From Alphaproteobacteria bacterium (GTDB lineage: Bacteria; Pseudomonadota; Alphaproteobacteria; UBA6615): 64,000 nt of DNA. The position numbers and the translations under genes are program-made. Below the pieces are notes generated by a model. That model worked only from the letters and a program-made list of their open reading frames with translations. It searched no databases and had not been told where the DNA came from. The stretch covers positions 124,001-188,000 of the forward strand of contig JBDXCV010000013.1 of NCBI GenBank assembly GCA_039980135.1, read 5' to 3'. This document shows positions 36,847-46,891 of the stretch, piece after piece; positions within the stretch are counted from its first letter, which is position 1, and each line of letters begins with the position of its first letter.

Positions 36847-38118
36847 ATGACCACACAATCCGACACCATAAAGTTGGGGCCGCCGGCGCTGATGTTCAGC
36901 CATTTCGGCGTGAATTGCGACGACGCCGACAAGCTTGAGGATTTCTATGCCCGCGTCCTCGGGTTCTGCGTCAGCGACCACGGCCTGATTCGTGGCGACA
37001 AGGACCGGATCATCTTCATGACCCGCCGCCCGCGCGAACATCACCAGTTCGTCCTCGCCGGCGGACGACCGGCCAGATTTGCACCAACTGTCGGCGAGAC
37101 GGGCTTCAAGGCGCCTGACCTCGCTGCCTTGCGGCATATGAGAACGCTTCTGGACGCCGAGGACGATGTCGGCGACATCGTTGCCGTCGATCACGGCATC
37201 ACCTGGACTCTGTATTTCCGCGATCCGGAACTGAACCGTTGTGCGGTTTCGGTGGAGACCGGCCACTATGTCCCCCAGCCGGCGGCCTGGTCACTGGATC
37301 TATCCATGGCCGACGCCGAGATCATCGCGCAAACCGAGAGGCGCTGCCAGGGTGCGGCAGGCTATATGCGCCGGGAAGACTGGCAACGCGAGAAAGCGCA
37401 GGCCTTTGAAGCCGAAGGGCGGTTGACGGACGAGGGCCCCGAAACCGGCAATGAGAACCCCGCGTTCGAACGTCCGAACGATCCGGATCGAATTCTGCTG
37501 CACCCGAAAGCCAACGCCGCGCCGCCGCCGCCGGCAATCGCGCATGCCCATTGTGCCTTCAAGGTCGACGACATGAACGCAATGGTCGCCTTCTATGACG
37601 ACGTGCTCGGCTATGCCGTGACCGACCGGGGCATCATGCCGCCCATCGGATCCGAGCCGGAACGGGAATACACCTATCTCAGCCGCGACCCGAGCGAGCA
37701 CCATCAGGTCATCCTGATCTCCGGTCGGGACCTCGATGCACCGACGAGCGTGAACCAGTTGAGTCTGCGCATCATGTCACTGGATGAATTGCGGCGGATG
37801 GAACGCGAACTCGAGGCACATCCGGACGTGGGGCCGTTGCGCAAGACATGCCACGGCAACTCGTTCTCGATCTATTTTCCCGACCCCGAGGGAAATATCG
37901 TCGAACTCGCGGTCGAATCCGTCTGGTACGTGCCGGCACCACATGGCGCGCCGCTGGACCTTTCATTGGACGACGCCGAATTGATTGGCTGGGCCGAGAA
38001 TCATTGCCGGCAAACAGAAGGCTTCATGATGCGCGCCGACTGGAAAAGCAGGGCGCGCGAAGAACTCATCGCCAACGGCCACCTCGAGGCCGAGGGGCTC
38101 GTCAACGACGTCGCGTGA
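36847..38118 (+). CDS. two-domain VOC protein, extradiol dioxygenase-like
   Basis: A 423-residue protein with two VOC domains (about residues 15-140 and 232-360), each followed by a short homologous tail (LDLSMADAEIIAQTE and LDLSLDDAELIGWAE), suggesting tandem duplication. The arrangement resembles type I extradiol dioxygenases such as BphC. In the C-terminal domain the first metal ligand could be His235 and the glutamate is Glu353 in GNIVELAVES. At the expected second histidine position the sequence has VNQLSL, so Gln304 may replace it. The N-terminal domain lacks the glutamate (RCAVSVE). Ring cleavage is therefore not certain. The next gene, an alpha/beta hydrolase, follows after 21 bases and could act on its product. 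Confidence 0.75.
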   Translation: MTTQSDTIKLGPPALMFSHFGVNCDDADKLEDFYARVLGFCVSDHGLIRGDKDRIIFMTRRPREHHQFVLAGGRPARFAPTVGETGFKAPDLAALRHMRTLLDAEDDVGDIVAVDHGITWTLYFRDPELNRCAVSVETGHYVPQPAAWSLDLSMADAEIIAQTERRCQGAAGYMRREDWQREKAQAFEAEGRLTDEGPETGNENPAFERPNDPDRILLHPKANAAPPPPAIAHAHCAFKVDDMNAMVAFYDDVLGYAVTDRGIMPPIGSEPEREYTYLSRDPSEHHQVILISGRDLDAPTSVNQLSLRIMSLDELRRMERELEAHPDVGPLRKTCHGNSFSIYFPDPEGNIVELAVESVWYVPAPHGAPLDLSLDDAELIGWAENHCRQTEGFMMRADWKSRAREELIANGHLEAEGLVNDVA

Positions 38119-38139
38119 AGGAATCAAGGAGAGTGGATC

Positions 38140-39303
38140 ATGTTCGAGTATTTTCCGGATAACTATGCATGGAGCCTGACGACGGCGACCCTGTTCGACG
38201 AGGTCGGGACCGTCAGCGAGGCCGAGGAGGCGCTGCGTTCGGTCAAGCACCTGGCCGGCGGCGACCCGGCAACGGCCAACGAGGCCTGGTATGAAGCCTT
38301 CACGCGTTTGGCGGAGCGCCTCCAGCGCCTGGGGGATACGGACATGGAGGAAGGCCACCCGCTGACCGCGTCCCGCAAATATCACCGTGCCGGGCTCTAC
38401 CATTTGCGCGCCGAGCGGTTCCTGCACCACAGCGACCCGCGCGAACTCATGGCCTACCAGCGCGGGGTCGATTATTTCCGCAAGGCCCGCGAGGTCGGCC
38501 GTGAACCGGTGGAATATGTCGACATCCCGTTCGAGGACGGGTTCATGCCCTGCATGTTCGTGAAGGCCGATGTCGAGGGGCCGGCCCCCTGCATGATCCA
38601 TATCCAGGGCTTCGATTCCCTGAAGGAACTCCATTACCCGGTCATCAGTGAGGCATACCGCAAACGCGGCATGCACATGCTGATTGTCGATCAGCCCGGA
38701 GCAGGGGGCGCACTGCGCCTGCACGGCCTGACCGCCGGCCATGAGACCGAACATTACGTCGCCAAGCTCGTTGATTATGTGGAAGCGCGTGACGATGTCG
38801 ATGCCGCGCGGATCGGCCTGTCCGGCAACAGTCTCGGCGGTTACTACGCGCCCCGCGCGGCGGCCTTTGAGAAACGCCTGAAATGCTGCATCGCCTGGGG
38901 CGCGCTGTGGGATTTCAGCGTCTATTTCGAGCGCGCCTACGCCAAGATCGAGTCTGCGCCGTCCGTGCCGGACATGGTAAGCCACGGCATGTGGGTGATG
39001 GGCCAGAAAACACCCGAGGATGCGCTCGAAGTGTCTCGCAAGATGACCCTCGAAGGTGTCATCGACAAAATCACCTGCCCGCTGCTGGTCTGCCACGGCG
39101 AGAACGACCGCCAGGTGCCACTGTGGATGGCGGAAAAGACCTACGAAGAGGCCGTCAACAGCCCGAACCGCAAGCTCAAGGTCTTCCGTCTGGACGAGGG
39201 CGGGGCCGAGCATTGCCAGATCGACAACCGGCAGCTGATCGGCGACGTCATGTCGGACTGGGCGGCGGAAATATTCGGCCTCGATCCGGCGGGAATCACC
39301 TGA
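38140..39303 (+). CDS. alpha/beta hydrolase, FrsA/DHPON-hydrolase-like
   Basis: A 387-residue serine hydrolase. It has an N-terminal helical cap (about residues 1-120) followed by the hydrolase fold. The nucleophile elbow is GLSGNSLGGYYAPR (Ser231), the acid is probably in CHGENDRQVPL and the base histidine in EGGAEHCQ. This layout matches the group containing 2,6-dihydroxypseudooxynicotine hydrolase, which cleaves carbon-carbon bonds, and FrsA-like proteins. It lies 21 bases after the two-domain VOC gene with AAGGAGAG upstream, so the pair is an operon and could perform a ring-cleavage then C-C hydrolysis sequence; that pathway is inferred. Confidence 0.8.
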   Translation: MFEYFPDNYAWSLTTATLFDEVGTVSEAEEALRSVKHLAGGDPATANEAWYEAFTRLAERLQRLGDTDMEEGHPLTASRKYHRAGLYHLRAERFLHHSDPRELMAYQRGVDYFRKAREVGREPVEYVDIPFEDGFMPCMFVKADVEGPAPCMIHIQGFDSLKELHYPVISEAYRKRGMHMLIVDQPGAGGALRLHGLTAGHETEHYVAKLVDYVEARDDVDAARIGLSGNSLGGYYAPRAAAFEKRLKCCIAWGALWDFSVYFERAYAKIESAPSVPDMVSHGMWVMGQKTPEDALEVSRKMTLEGVIDKITCPLLVCHGENDRQVPLWMAEKTYEEAVNSPNRKLKVFRLDEGGAEHCQIDNRQLIGDVMSDWAAEIFGLDPAGIT

Positions 39304-39348
39304 CCCTGCTGTATTGATCCAGAAATCCGCTCCAACAGTCACGGCGAA

Positions 39349-41148
<1,800 letters not shown>

Positions 41149-41152
41149 TCTG

Positions 41153-41172
41153 CGAGCATGAGATGCGAACCT
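41153..41172 (+). repeat. imperfect direct repeat, copy 1
   Basis: Begins CGAGCATGA and ends GCGAACCT, starting five bases after the recQ stop. A second copy lies 19 bases further on. It marks the left edge of the low-GC region. Confidence 0.4.
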
Positions 41173-41191
41173 GCCGCCGTTCGAAACGGAC

Positions 41192-41214
41192 CGAGCATGA
41201 CGGGAATCGAACCT
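41192..41214 (+). repeat. imperfect direct repeat, copy 2, T-arm-like
   Basis: Begins CGAGCATGA, identical to copy 1 for nine bases, and ends TCGAACCT after a three-base longer centre. The centre GGGAATCGAACC resembles the T-arm stretch GGGATTCGAACC of the tRNA-Ser at the other end of the island, read on the same strand. Confidence 0.35.
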
Positions 41215-41280
41215 CACCAAGATCAAGCATCTTTGTATATTGCTACTGTAACGTGCGGCTAATGAGGCACCATCGAACAT

Positions 41281-44200
41281 ATGATTGAAAGAACTTTTCA
41301 ACATATTTCCAAAGAAAGTCTCGACGAGGCAGATCAGCAGTCCTTTTTGGAAAGCCTAGGATGGTCAAAATCCACGACTTGGCAAGAGCTACTGCAGTCA
41401 CGGCGGATTCTGATGATTTCAGAGGCCGGAGCAGGAAAGACATACGAATGCCGAGAACAGGCGCGTCTGCTGTCTGAGTCAGGACAACCCGCATTTTTCG
41501 TCGAACTGGCTACCTTAGCTAGAGATAGCATGCGGGACTCGCTTACGACGGAAGAAGAGCAACAGCTTGATACTTGGCTCTTTTCACAATCTGAAACAGC
41601 AACGTTTTTCCTCGATTCCGTCGACGAACTAAACCTGAGTTTGGGTTCCTTCGAACATGCCCTAAAGCGATTCAGAAAGACTATCTGTGACCAACTTCAT
41701 CGAGCTCGGATCGTGATAACTACGCGCCCGATTCCGCTCGACGAACAGTTAGTCCGCCGTGTTCTTCCGGTCCCTCCAACTGTTGCCTCGAAAGCCAACG
41801 GGGAAACATTCGCGAAAATCGCGATGCAAAATATTGGCGGGAAGCATGGTGCGGAAGACAAGGCCGCCACGGCGTCCGACTGGCAAATTGTCGGATTGAT
41901 GCCGCTTTCCGACGAGCAAATTATTGAATTTTCGAGGCTTCAGGGAGTGGACGAGCCAGCTCAACTCTTGATCGACCTAGAGCAACGAAATGCTCAAGAG
42001 TTTGCACGTCGACCACAGGATCTAATTGAGCTTTGCGCCGACTGGAGAGATCAAAGGCGAATTCGCACGCATTCTGATCAGGTCGCAACAAACATCCGCA
42101 TCAAACTCAAACCAAGTGAGGATAGACCAGAACCAGCTGAGCTATCAGTTGAAAAAGCAGAACAAGGTGCCCGCCGAATCGCACTCGCCATGCAGCTGAC
42201 ACGTCTCACGAATATTAAACATAACGCCGCGTCAGATCACCTTACTGACGATTCCGCACTTGACCCCTCGACCATACTGGCGGACTGGAATCAAAATGAA
42301 AGAAGGGCTCTGTTAGAGCGTCCTCTGTTCGGGTTTGCGTCCTATGGTCGCGTGCGTTTTCACCACCGTTCTGTCGCTGAGTATCTGGCAGCGGAACGGC
42401 TTCTGGAACTTTTTCTCTCGGGACAAATGCCCCTAAGCTCGCTGAAGCGGCTACTTTTCGCAGAAACCAAGGGTGTGACAATAGTCCGCCCTTCGAAAAG
42501 ACCTATTGCAGCTTGGGTGGCGTTGAGGGCAAAGGAGATATTTGAGCTTTTGCGCGACCATGAACCCACCATTCTACTGAATGAGGGTGACCCTGAATCT
42601 CTAACTCCAATACAGCGAAGCCAAGCCCTAGAGGCCTATGCAACTCGATATGGATCAGGAGGGTGGCGTGGGCTGACCGTACCCGACATCCAAATTCATC
42701 GCTTTGCTTCTCCCGACCTAGCAAAGACAATCACCGGCATCTGGGGCAGTGACGTCGAGAATCCAGAAGTACGAAAGGTCCTCCTTGATATTATTGGAGC
42801 AGGATCCATCACCGAGTGCTCTGATATTCTCTACCACGTCGCATGTGATCCAGAATCGTCGCCGATGGAACGAATGGTTGCGCTCGATGGATTGTTGACG
42901 AGTGACCACGCAAGAACACTCGATATCGCTTCCGACATAGCCAATGCTGATCCCAATTGGAGCGAACGAGTCTCCAGAAGCGCAGTCATACGTCTGTTTC
43001 CAGAGCACATGTCGATAGAGCAACTGTGCCAAGCGCTGGGACGACTAAAATTTGGGAAGCGGAGTGTTGATGGCCTGACTTGGGAACTACCCCGCAAGAT
43101 TGCGGCTTCAGAATTTGATTTACCCAAACTAGAAGCACTGCGTGACGGATTGACAGGAGTGATTTCGCCTAGTCTGGCGTGGTCAAAAGAATGGCCGCAT
43201 TTCGAGAGTGAGCATCAAAGTTTGTGCCATGCATTGGCTGCAACTTGTGTGCTTGGACTGAAAATAAGCAGGAAACTCGAATGGCTCCAGGCCAGCGTTT
43301 TGGCTTTGCGTTTGCACACTTCCGACCAACGCTCCGAAGGGGAAATAAAGACACTTCGAGAATTGGTGCTTTCGCTGCCTGCCGAAGATAACTCGCGCCT
43401 GTTTTGGGCTGCAGATGCCCTAGTTAGGTCTCTCCACGAAATAGACGACCCATGGATGCGTCTTGCGGAAGTCACGATGCATGACAGCGCTACTGAGTTA
43501 AAAGCTGACCGCGACATCGAGTGGATCAAAGCGGCACTGAGCGATCCAAGCCTCGACCAAAGTGATCGAGCGCTGCTCCTGGAAGCTGCGCTACGCATGC
43601 CTAGCGACCGGGACGCTTGGAAGCGGAAGCAACATGCGAAGGAATTGGAGTCTTTAGTAGCAGACGTCCCCGATTTGGTTGTGAGGATTAAGGAGTGGAT
43701 AAAGCCAACACCCGACATGCAAAAAATCCAAGAAATGGAAAGAAAGCATGCCGAACGTAAGGAACAACAGGAACGGGAAAAGGAGAACGACTACGCAAGT
43801 TGGAGAAAATTTTGGCAGGAAGTCGTCGATCATCCAGAAAATGTCTTCTCTACCCGAAGAAGAGAGGCGACGGCGTGGAATCTCTGGCGCGCCATGAGCC
43901 CCGAGGGTGACAACAGCCGAAAATCTGGCTGGAATCGAACATTCATCGAAGAACAATTCAGCCGAAAAATTGCTGATCAGCTACGTCACACGCTTATGAG
44001 CATTTGGCGCAATGACCATCCTACGCTTGCTAGCGAACGTCCTGAGCAAGAGCGCAACGTTTATCAAGTCCGCTGGCAATTGGGGCTAGCCGCAATATAT
44101 GCCGAAACGGAGGATCCCGAGTGGGCAATCAAACTTGATGAGCATGAAGCGAAATTGGCCATACGATTTGCACTGGTTGAACCCGGCAGCCTTCCTTCTT

Positions 44201-45591
44201 GGATGGAGGCACTTGTCGAACAACATCCAAACGCAGTTGAAGAAATTTTAGGAAAAGAACTGTCTTGGGAGCTCAATCAGGCACCTGGCCCACACGGAAT
44301 TTCGAATGTACTCCAAGCGATTGAACATTCCCCACAATCGGTGGCACGAGTTTTTCTGACACGCCTTCAATTATGGCTCGATGCGAAGAATGATTACTTG
44401 GAAAAAAGGGGCGACATAGCGGCTTTTGCCCAGCGAGTTCAGCGTGTCTGCAGAATGATCCTTACTCACGGCAATGAGGAAGAACTATCGAGATTGCTTG
44501 AAACAACTCAAGCACATCTCGAGATCAAATTGCCGACTGAGTTGCGACAAGTGTGGTTGCCAATTCTGATGAACCTAGACCCCGGCTTGGGTGTGGCTGC
44601 TCTAGAAAGACAATTCGAATCGATAGAGCCAGGAGAATGGACAGAAGCTGTTGAATGGCTAGCCAATTTATTTGGGGATCATCACAACACGATTGACTTG
44701 AATAACGGTCACTTCACACCCGATCTGCTGCTGAAGTTGGTCCGATTAGCCTACAAGCATGTGCGAACCAAGGACGATGTCTCCCATGACGGCGGGTATA
44801 CACCCGATATGAGAGATCACGCAGAGCTTGCTCGGTCGAACATTGTAAGAGCGCTACTCAACGTGACAGGTGAAACAGGTTTGGCAGCAAAGCTTGAGAT
44901 GGCTGACGACCCTCTTTGCGCACACTTTCGAGATCGAATTCTCGCGGTGGCTGACGAAAGTTGGGCGCAAGAGATTGACTCAGATGTACTCAATGAAACG
45001 CAGGCAGCGGCTCTTGATCGTAGAGGAGAAACGCCAGTTACGACAAATGAATCGATGTTTGTCGTCATGAAAGATCGGCTATCTGATCTTAGCGAACTTC
45101 TTTTGCATGACGATTCACCGAGGGAAGCTTGGGCAGCAGTTTCAAATGAAAAGGTCATGCGCAGGCAGATTTCTCGAGAACTAAAAAATTCAGCCAAAGG
45201 CATTTATAGAGTCGATCAGGAGGCGGTTACAGCTGACGAAAAAGAAACGGACATTCGTCTCCGCTCGACCGAGTCTCAATATGAAGCGGTAATCGAACTA
45301 AAGCTGGCTGACGAACGATCTGCACGCGATCTCCGAGACACCATTAAAATCCAGCTGGTCAATAAATACATGGCATCAAACGATTGCAGATCAGGTGCTC
45401 TTCTTGTGACACTCGCTAAGGACCGTAGGTGGAAACATCCAGAAACGGGCAAGCGAATCGGCCCAGACAAACTCATCGCCCTATTGCAGACCGAAGCTGA
45501 ACGAGTTGAGCGTTATTTGAGTGGAGCCGTCTCGCTACATGTGGAGTTTCTTGATTTGCGACCGCGACTGCCGCTTGAAAAGAACTCATAG
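41281..45591 (+). CDS. NACHT/STAND NTPase with C-terminal PD-(D/E)XK nuclease-like domain
   Basis: A 1436-residue protein, probably a single-gene anti-phage system. Residues 1-40 are a short lead. The NACHT-type NTPase shows Walker A SEAGAGKT (47-54), Walker B FFLDSVDEL (109-117, Asp112, Asp115-Glu116), sensor-1-like IVITTRP (144-150) and the winged-helix motif VRFHHRSVAEYLAAE (358-372). Residues about 380-1260 are alpha-helical and repeat-like, with a highly charged coil near 812-840; this is the likely sensor. The C-terminus (about 1270-1430) has ETDIRLR, EAVIELKLAD and IQLVNKYM, giving Asp1324, Glu1339, Lys1341 and Gln1358, the pattern of PD-(D/E)XK nucleases. Base composition is clearly lower in GC than the flanks (single 60-base lines of about 38-53 percent counted by hand, against 65 percent in a recQ-flank line). 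GAGG lies 13 bases before the ATG. No partner gene is present. Known of the family: STAND proteins oligomerise on sensing phage proteins and then activate an effector. Confidence 0.8.
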   Translation: MIERTFQHISKESLDEADQQSFLESLGWSKSTTWQELLQSRRILMISEAGAGKTYECREQARLLSESGQPAFFVELATLARDSMRDSLTTEEEQQLDTWLFSQSETATFFLDSVDELNLSLGSFEHALKRFRKTICDQLHRARIVITTRPIPLDEQLVRRVLPVPPTVASKANGETFAKIAMQNIGGKHGAEDKAATASDWQIVGLMPLSDEQIIEFSRLQGVDEPAQLLIDLEQRNAQEFARRPQDLIELCADWRDQRRIRTHSDQVATNIRIKLKPSEDRPEPAELSVEKAEQGARRIALAMQLTRLTNIKHNAASDHLTDDSALDPSTILADWNQNERRALLERPLFGFASYGRVRFHHRSVAEYLAAERLLELFLSGQMPLSSLKRLLFAETKGVTIVRPSKRPIAAWVALRAKEIFELLRDHEPTILLNEGDPESLTPIQRSQALEAYATRYGSGGWRGLTVPDIQIHRFASPDLAKTITGIWGSDVENPEVRKVLLDIIGAGSITECSDILYHVACDPESSPMERMVALDGLLTSDHARTLDIASDIANADPNWSERVSRSAVIRLFPEHMSIEQLCQALGRLKFGKRSVDGLTWELPRKIAASEFDLPKLEALRDGLTGVISPSLAWSKEWPHFESEHQSLCHALAATCVLGLKISRKLEWLQASVLALRLHTSDQRSEGEIKTLRELVLSLPAEDNSRLFWAADALVRSLHEIDDPWMRLAEVTMHDSATELKADRDIEWIKAALSDPSLDQSDRALLLEAALRMPSDRDAWKRKQHAKELESLVADVPDLVVRIKEWIKPTPDMQKIQEMERKHAERKEQQEREKENDYASWRKFWQEVVDHPENVFSTRRREATAWNLWRAMSPEGDNSRKSGWNRTFIEEQFSRKIADQLRHTLMSIWRNDHPTLASERPEQERNVYQVRWQLGLAAIYAETEDPEWAIKLDEHEAKLAIRFALVEPGSLPSWMEALVEQHPNAVEEILGKELSWELNQAPGPHGISNVLQAIEHSPQSVARVFLTRLQLWLDAKNDYLEKRGDIAAFAQRVQRVCRMILTHGNEEELSRLLETTQAHLEIKLPTELRQVWLPILMNLDPGLGVAALERQFESIEPGEWTEAVEWLANLFGDHHNTIDLNNGHFTPDLLLKLVRLAYKHVRTKDDVSHDGGYTPDMRDHAELARSNIVRALLNVTGETGLAAKLEMADDPLCAHFRDRILAVADESWAQEIDSDVLNETQAAALDRRGETPVTTNESMFVVMKDRLSDLSELLLHDDSPREAWAAVSNEKVMRRQISRELKNSAKGIYRVDQEAVTADEKETDIRLRSTESQYEAVIELKLADERSARDLRDTIKIQLVNKYMASNDCRSGALLVTLAKDRRWKHPETGKRIGPDKLIALLQTEAERVERYLSGAVSLHVEFLDLRPRLPLEKNS

Positions 45592-45602
45592 GAACCAATA
45601 GC

Positions 45603-45622
45603 TTCCCCAATAGGTTAGGGAA
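45603..45622. terminator. hairpin between the STAND gene and tRNA-Ser
   Basis: TTCCCCAA and TTAGGGAA form an 8-bp stem with one mismatch and a TAGG loop. It lies between the STAND gene end and the tRNA-Ser 3' end and could terminate either transcript, but there is no good U tract. Confidence 0.3.
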
Positions 45623-45625
45623 AAG

Positions 45626-45715
45626 TGGCGGAGGGGGTGGGATTCGAACCCACGAGACGCTTGCACGCCTGCCAGTTTTCAAGACTGGTGCCTTCAACCA
45701 CTCGGCCACCCCTCC
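45626..45715 (-). tRNA. tRNA-Ser(TGA)
   Basis: A 90-base class II tRNA on the minus strand. Acceptor GGAGGGG pairs with CCCCTCC, then discriminator G and encoded CCA. The anticodon stem CCAGT/ACTGG encloses CTTGAAA with TGA at 45681-45679. There is a long variable arm, and the T arm has GGTTCGAATCC. The 3' end faces the STAND gene, the usual orientation for an integration site. Confidence 0.96.
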
Positions 45716-45769
45716 GTGCGGCATCCGGATAGCACCCGGCAGCCGAGTTTGGAACGCCGTTCTTGCGTT

Positions 45770-46891
45770 CTAGTCCGACGACCGGCCGAGCCGGCGCGGC
45801 TGTTCCGAACGCGCGGCGAAGCGCAGGTCATCAACGAGCCGCCGCACGTCGCGAATCTGGAACAGCACGCGGCTCATGGAGTGGCGCAGTTCGAGCGCCG
45901 AATCCTGGTTCCGCAGGGCGACCGTGATATCGCTCTCGATCTCGGTAATCGGCGCGCGTAAATCATCACCGATCTCGTCGAGCACATGGCGACGTCTGGA
46001 TTCGAGCTCTATCAACGCCCCGTGAGTCTGACGCAATTCACGCGTCTGTTCCGCGACAGTGACCTCGAGTTGCGAGCGTGTCACCATCGTGTCGCGGAGA
46101 TTTTCTGCCATTTCGTCAAATGCCTGCGCCAACTCACCCAGTTCATCGGAGCGGCGCGATGCAAGCTCGACCTCAAAATTACCGGTACTGATGGATTGAG
46201 CCACACGTGCGAGGTCACGTACCGGGCGGCTCATGCGCCCCGCCAGAATTGCGGCAGCGATACCGGCCAGCACCAGTGCGACCAGCCCGATCAAGGCGAG
46301 GATCAGCGCCAGTTCCTGCAGTGCCGCGTCGGATACCTTTGTCAGTTCGGTGCGCATCGCGGATATTTCGGCACCGATATAGCGGGCATCGAAATTGACG
46401 GCGATCACACCAAACACATAGCCGTCGGCGACGATCGGTTCGACGACCCGGAAGTCGAACGCATCGATATCGAGCAGCATGTGTCCACTGTTCAACGTGG
46501 CAAGAACATCCGCCGGCGCGGCATCGCCGAAACTCGGCAATTTCTGGGACCCGTCGTGAAAGACCGTGCCGTCACGCCCGAAGACCATGACCGCGCGCAC
46601 ATCCTCGCGTTCCACGAGCGGCCGAATGATATTCCCGACACTCTGGATATCCTCGGCGAATAGCGGCTCGAGCAGTCGGTCAGCCGTTGTTCTGGCCGAT
46701 AAAACAGCCTGATTGCGCGCATTCTCGGAGAGAACGGTGTCGAGCCGTTCCAGGTTTTCAAGCTCGAACGCAGCCACAATCCGATCAATCGCGGTCCGCT
46801 GTGCCACCAGCGTGGCAACAGTTACCGCGGCCACAAGCGTGACCAGGGTCAGTACGTATTTGGTGCGAAGCCTGAATTGCATAATCCCCAT
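45770..46891 (-). CDS. degenerate membrane histidine kinase lacking the ATPase domain
   Basis: A 373-residue inner-membrane protein. It has a first membrane helix (about 12-29), a periplasmic sensor of about 160 residues with a Cache/PAS-like pattern (VRAVMVFGRDGTVFHDG, FGVIAVNFDARYIG), a second helix (about 194-217), a HAMP domain (SRPVRDLARVAQSISTGNFEVEL) and a coiled coil. A HisKA-like segment follows (about 295-360). Its H-box reads EIGDDLRAPITEIE: the phospho-acceptor histidine is Asp309. The protein ends right after this segment with no HATPase domain. It cannot be an ordinary kinase and may instead be a dimerising signal transmitter or a truncated remnant. It overlaps the preceding binding-protein gene by three bases, so it is coupled to it. 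Confidence 0.82.
   Translation of the reverse strand: MGIMQFRLRTKYVLTLVTLVAAVTVATLVAQRTAIDRIVAAFELENLERLDTVLSENARNQAVLSARTTADRLLEPLFAEDIQSVGNIIRPLVEREDVRAVMVFGRDGTVFHDGSQKLPSFGDAAPADVLATLNSGHMLLDIDAFDFRVVEPIVADGYVFGVIAVNFDARYIGAEISAMRTELTKVSDAALQELALILALIGLVALVLAGIAAAILAGRMSRPVRDLARVAQSISTGNFEVELASRRSDELGELAQAFDEMAENLRDTMVTRSQLEVTVAEQTRELRQTHGALIELESRRRHVLDEIGDDLRAPITEIESDITVALRNQDSALELRHSMSRVLFQIRDVRRLVDDLRFAARSEQPRRLGRSSD

Noticed and set aside
41192-41225. Complete tRNA or tmRNA 3' end after recQ
   Set aside because: The minus strand shows a T-loop-like GGTTCGATTCC, but the flanking bases do not form a proper T stem or acceptor stem, so at most it is a remnant.
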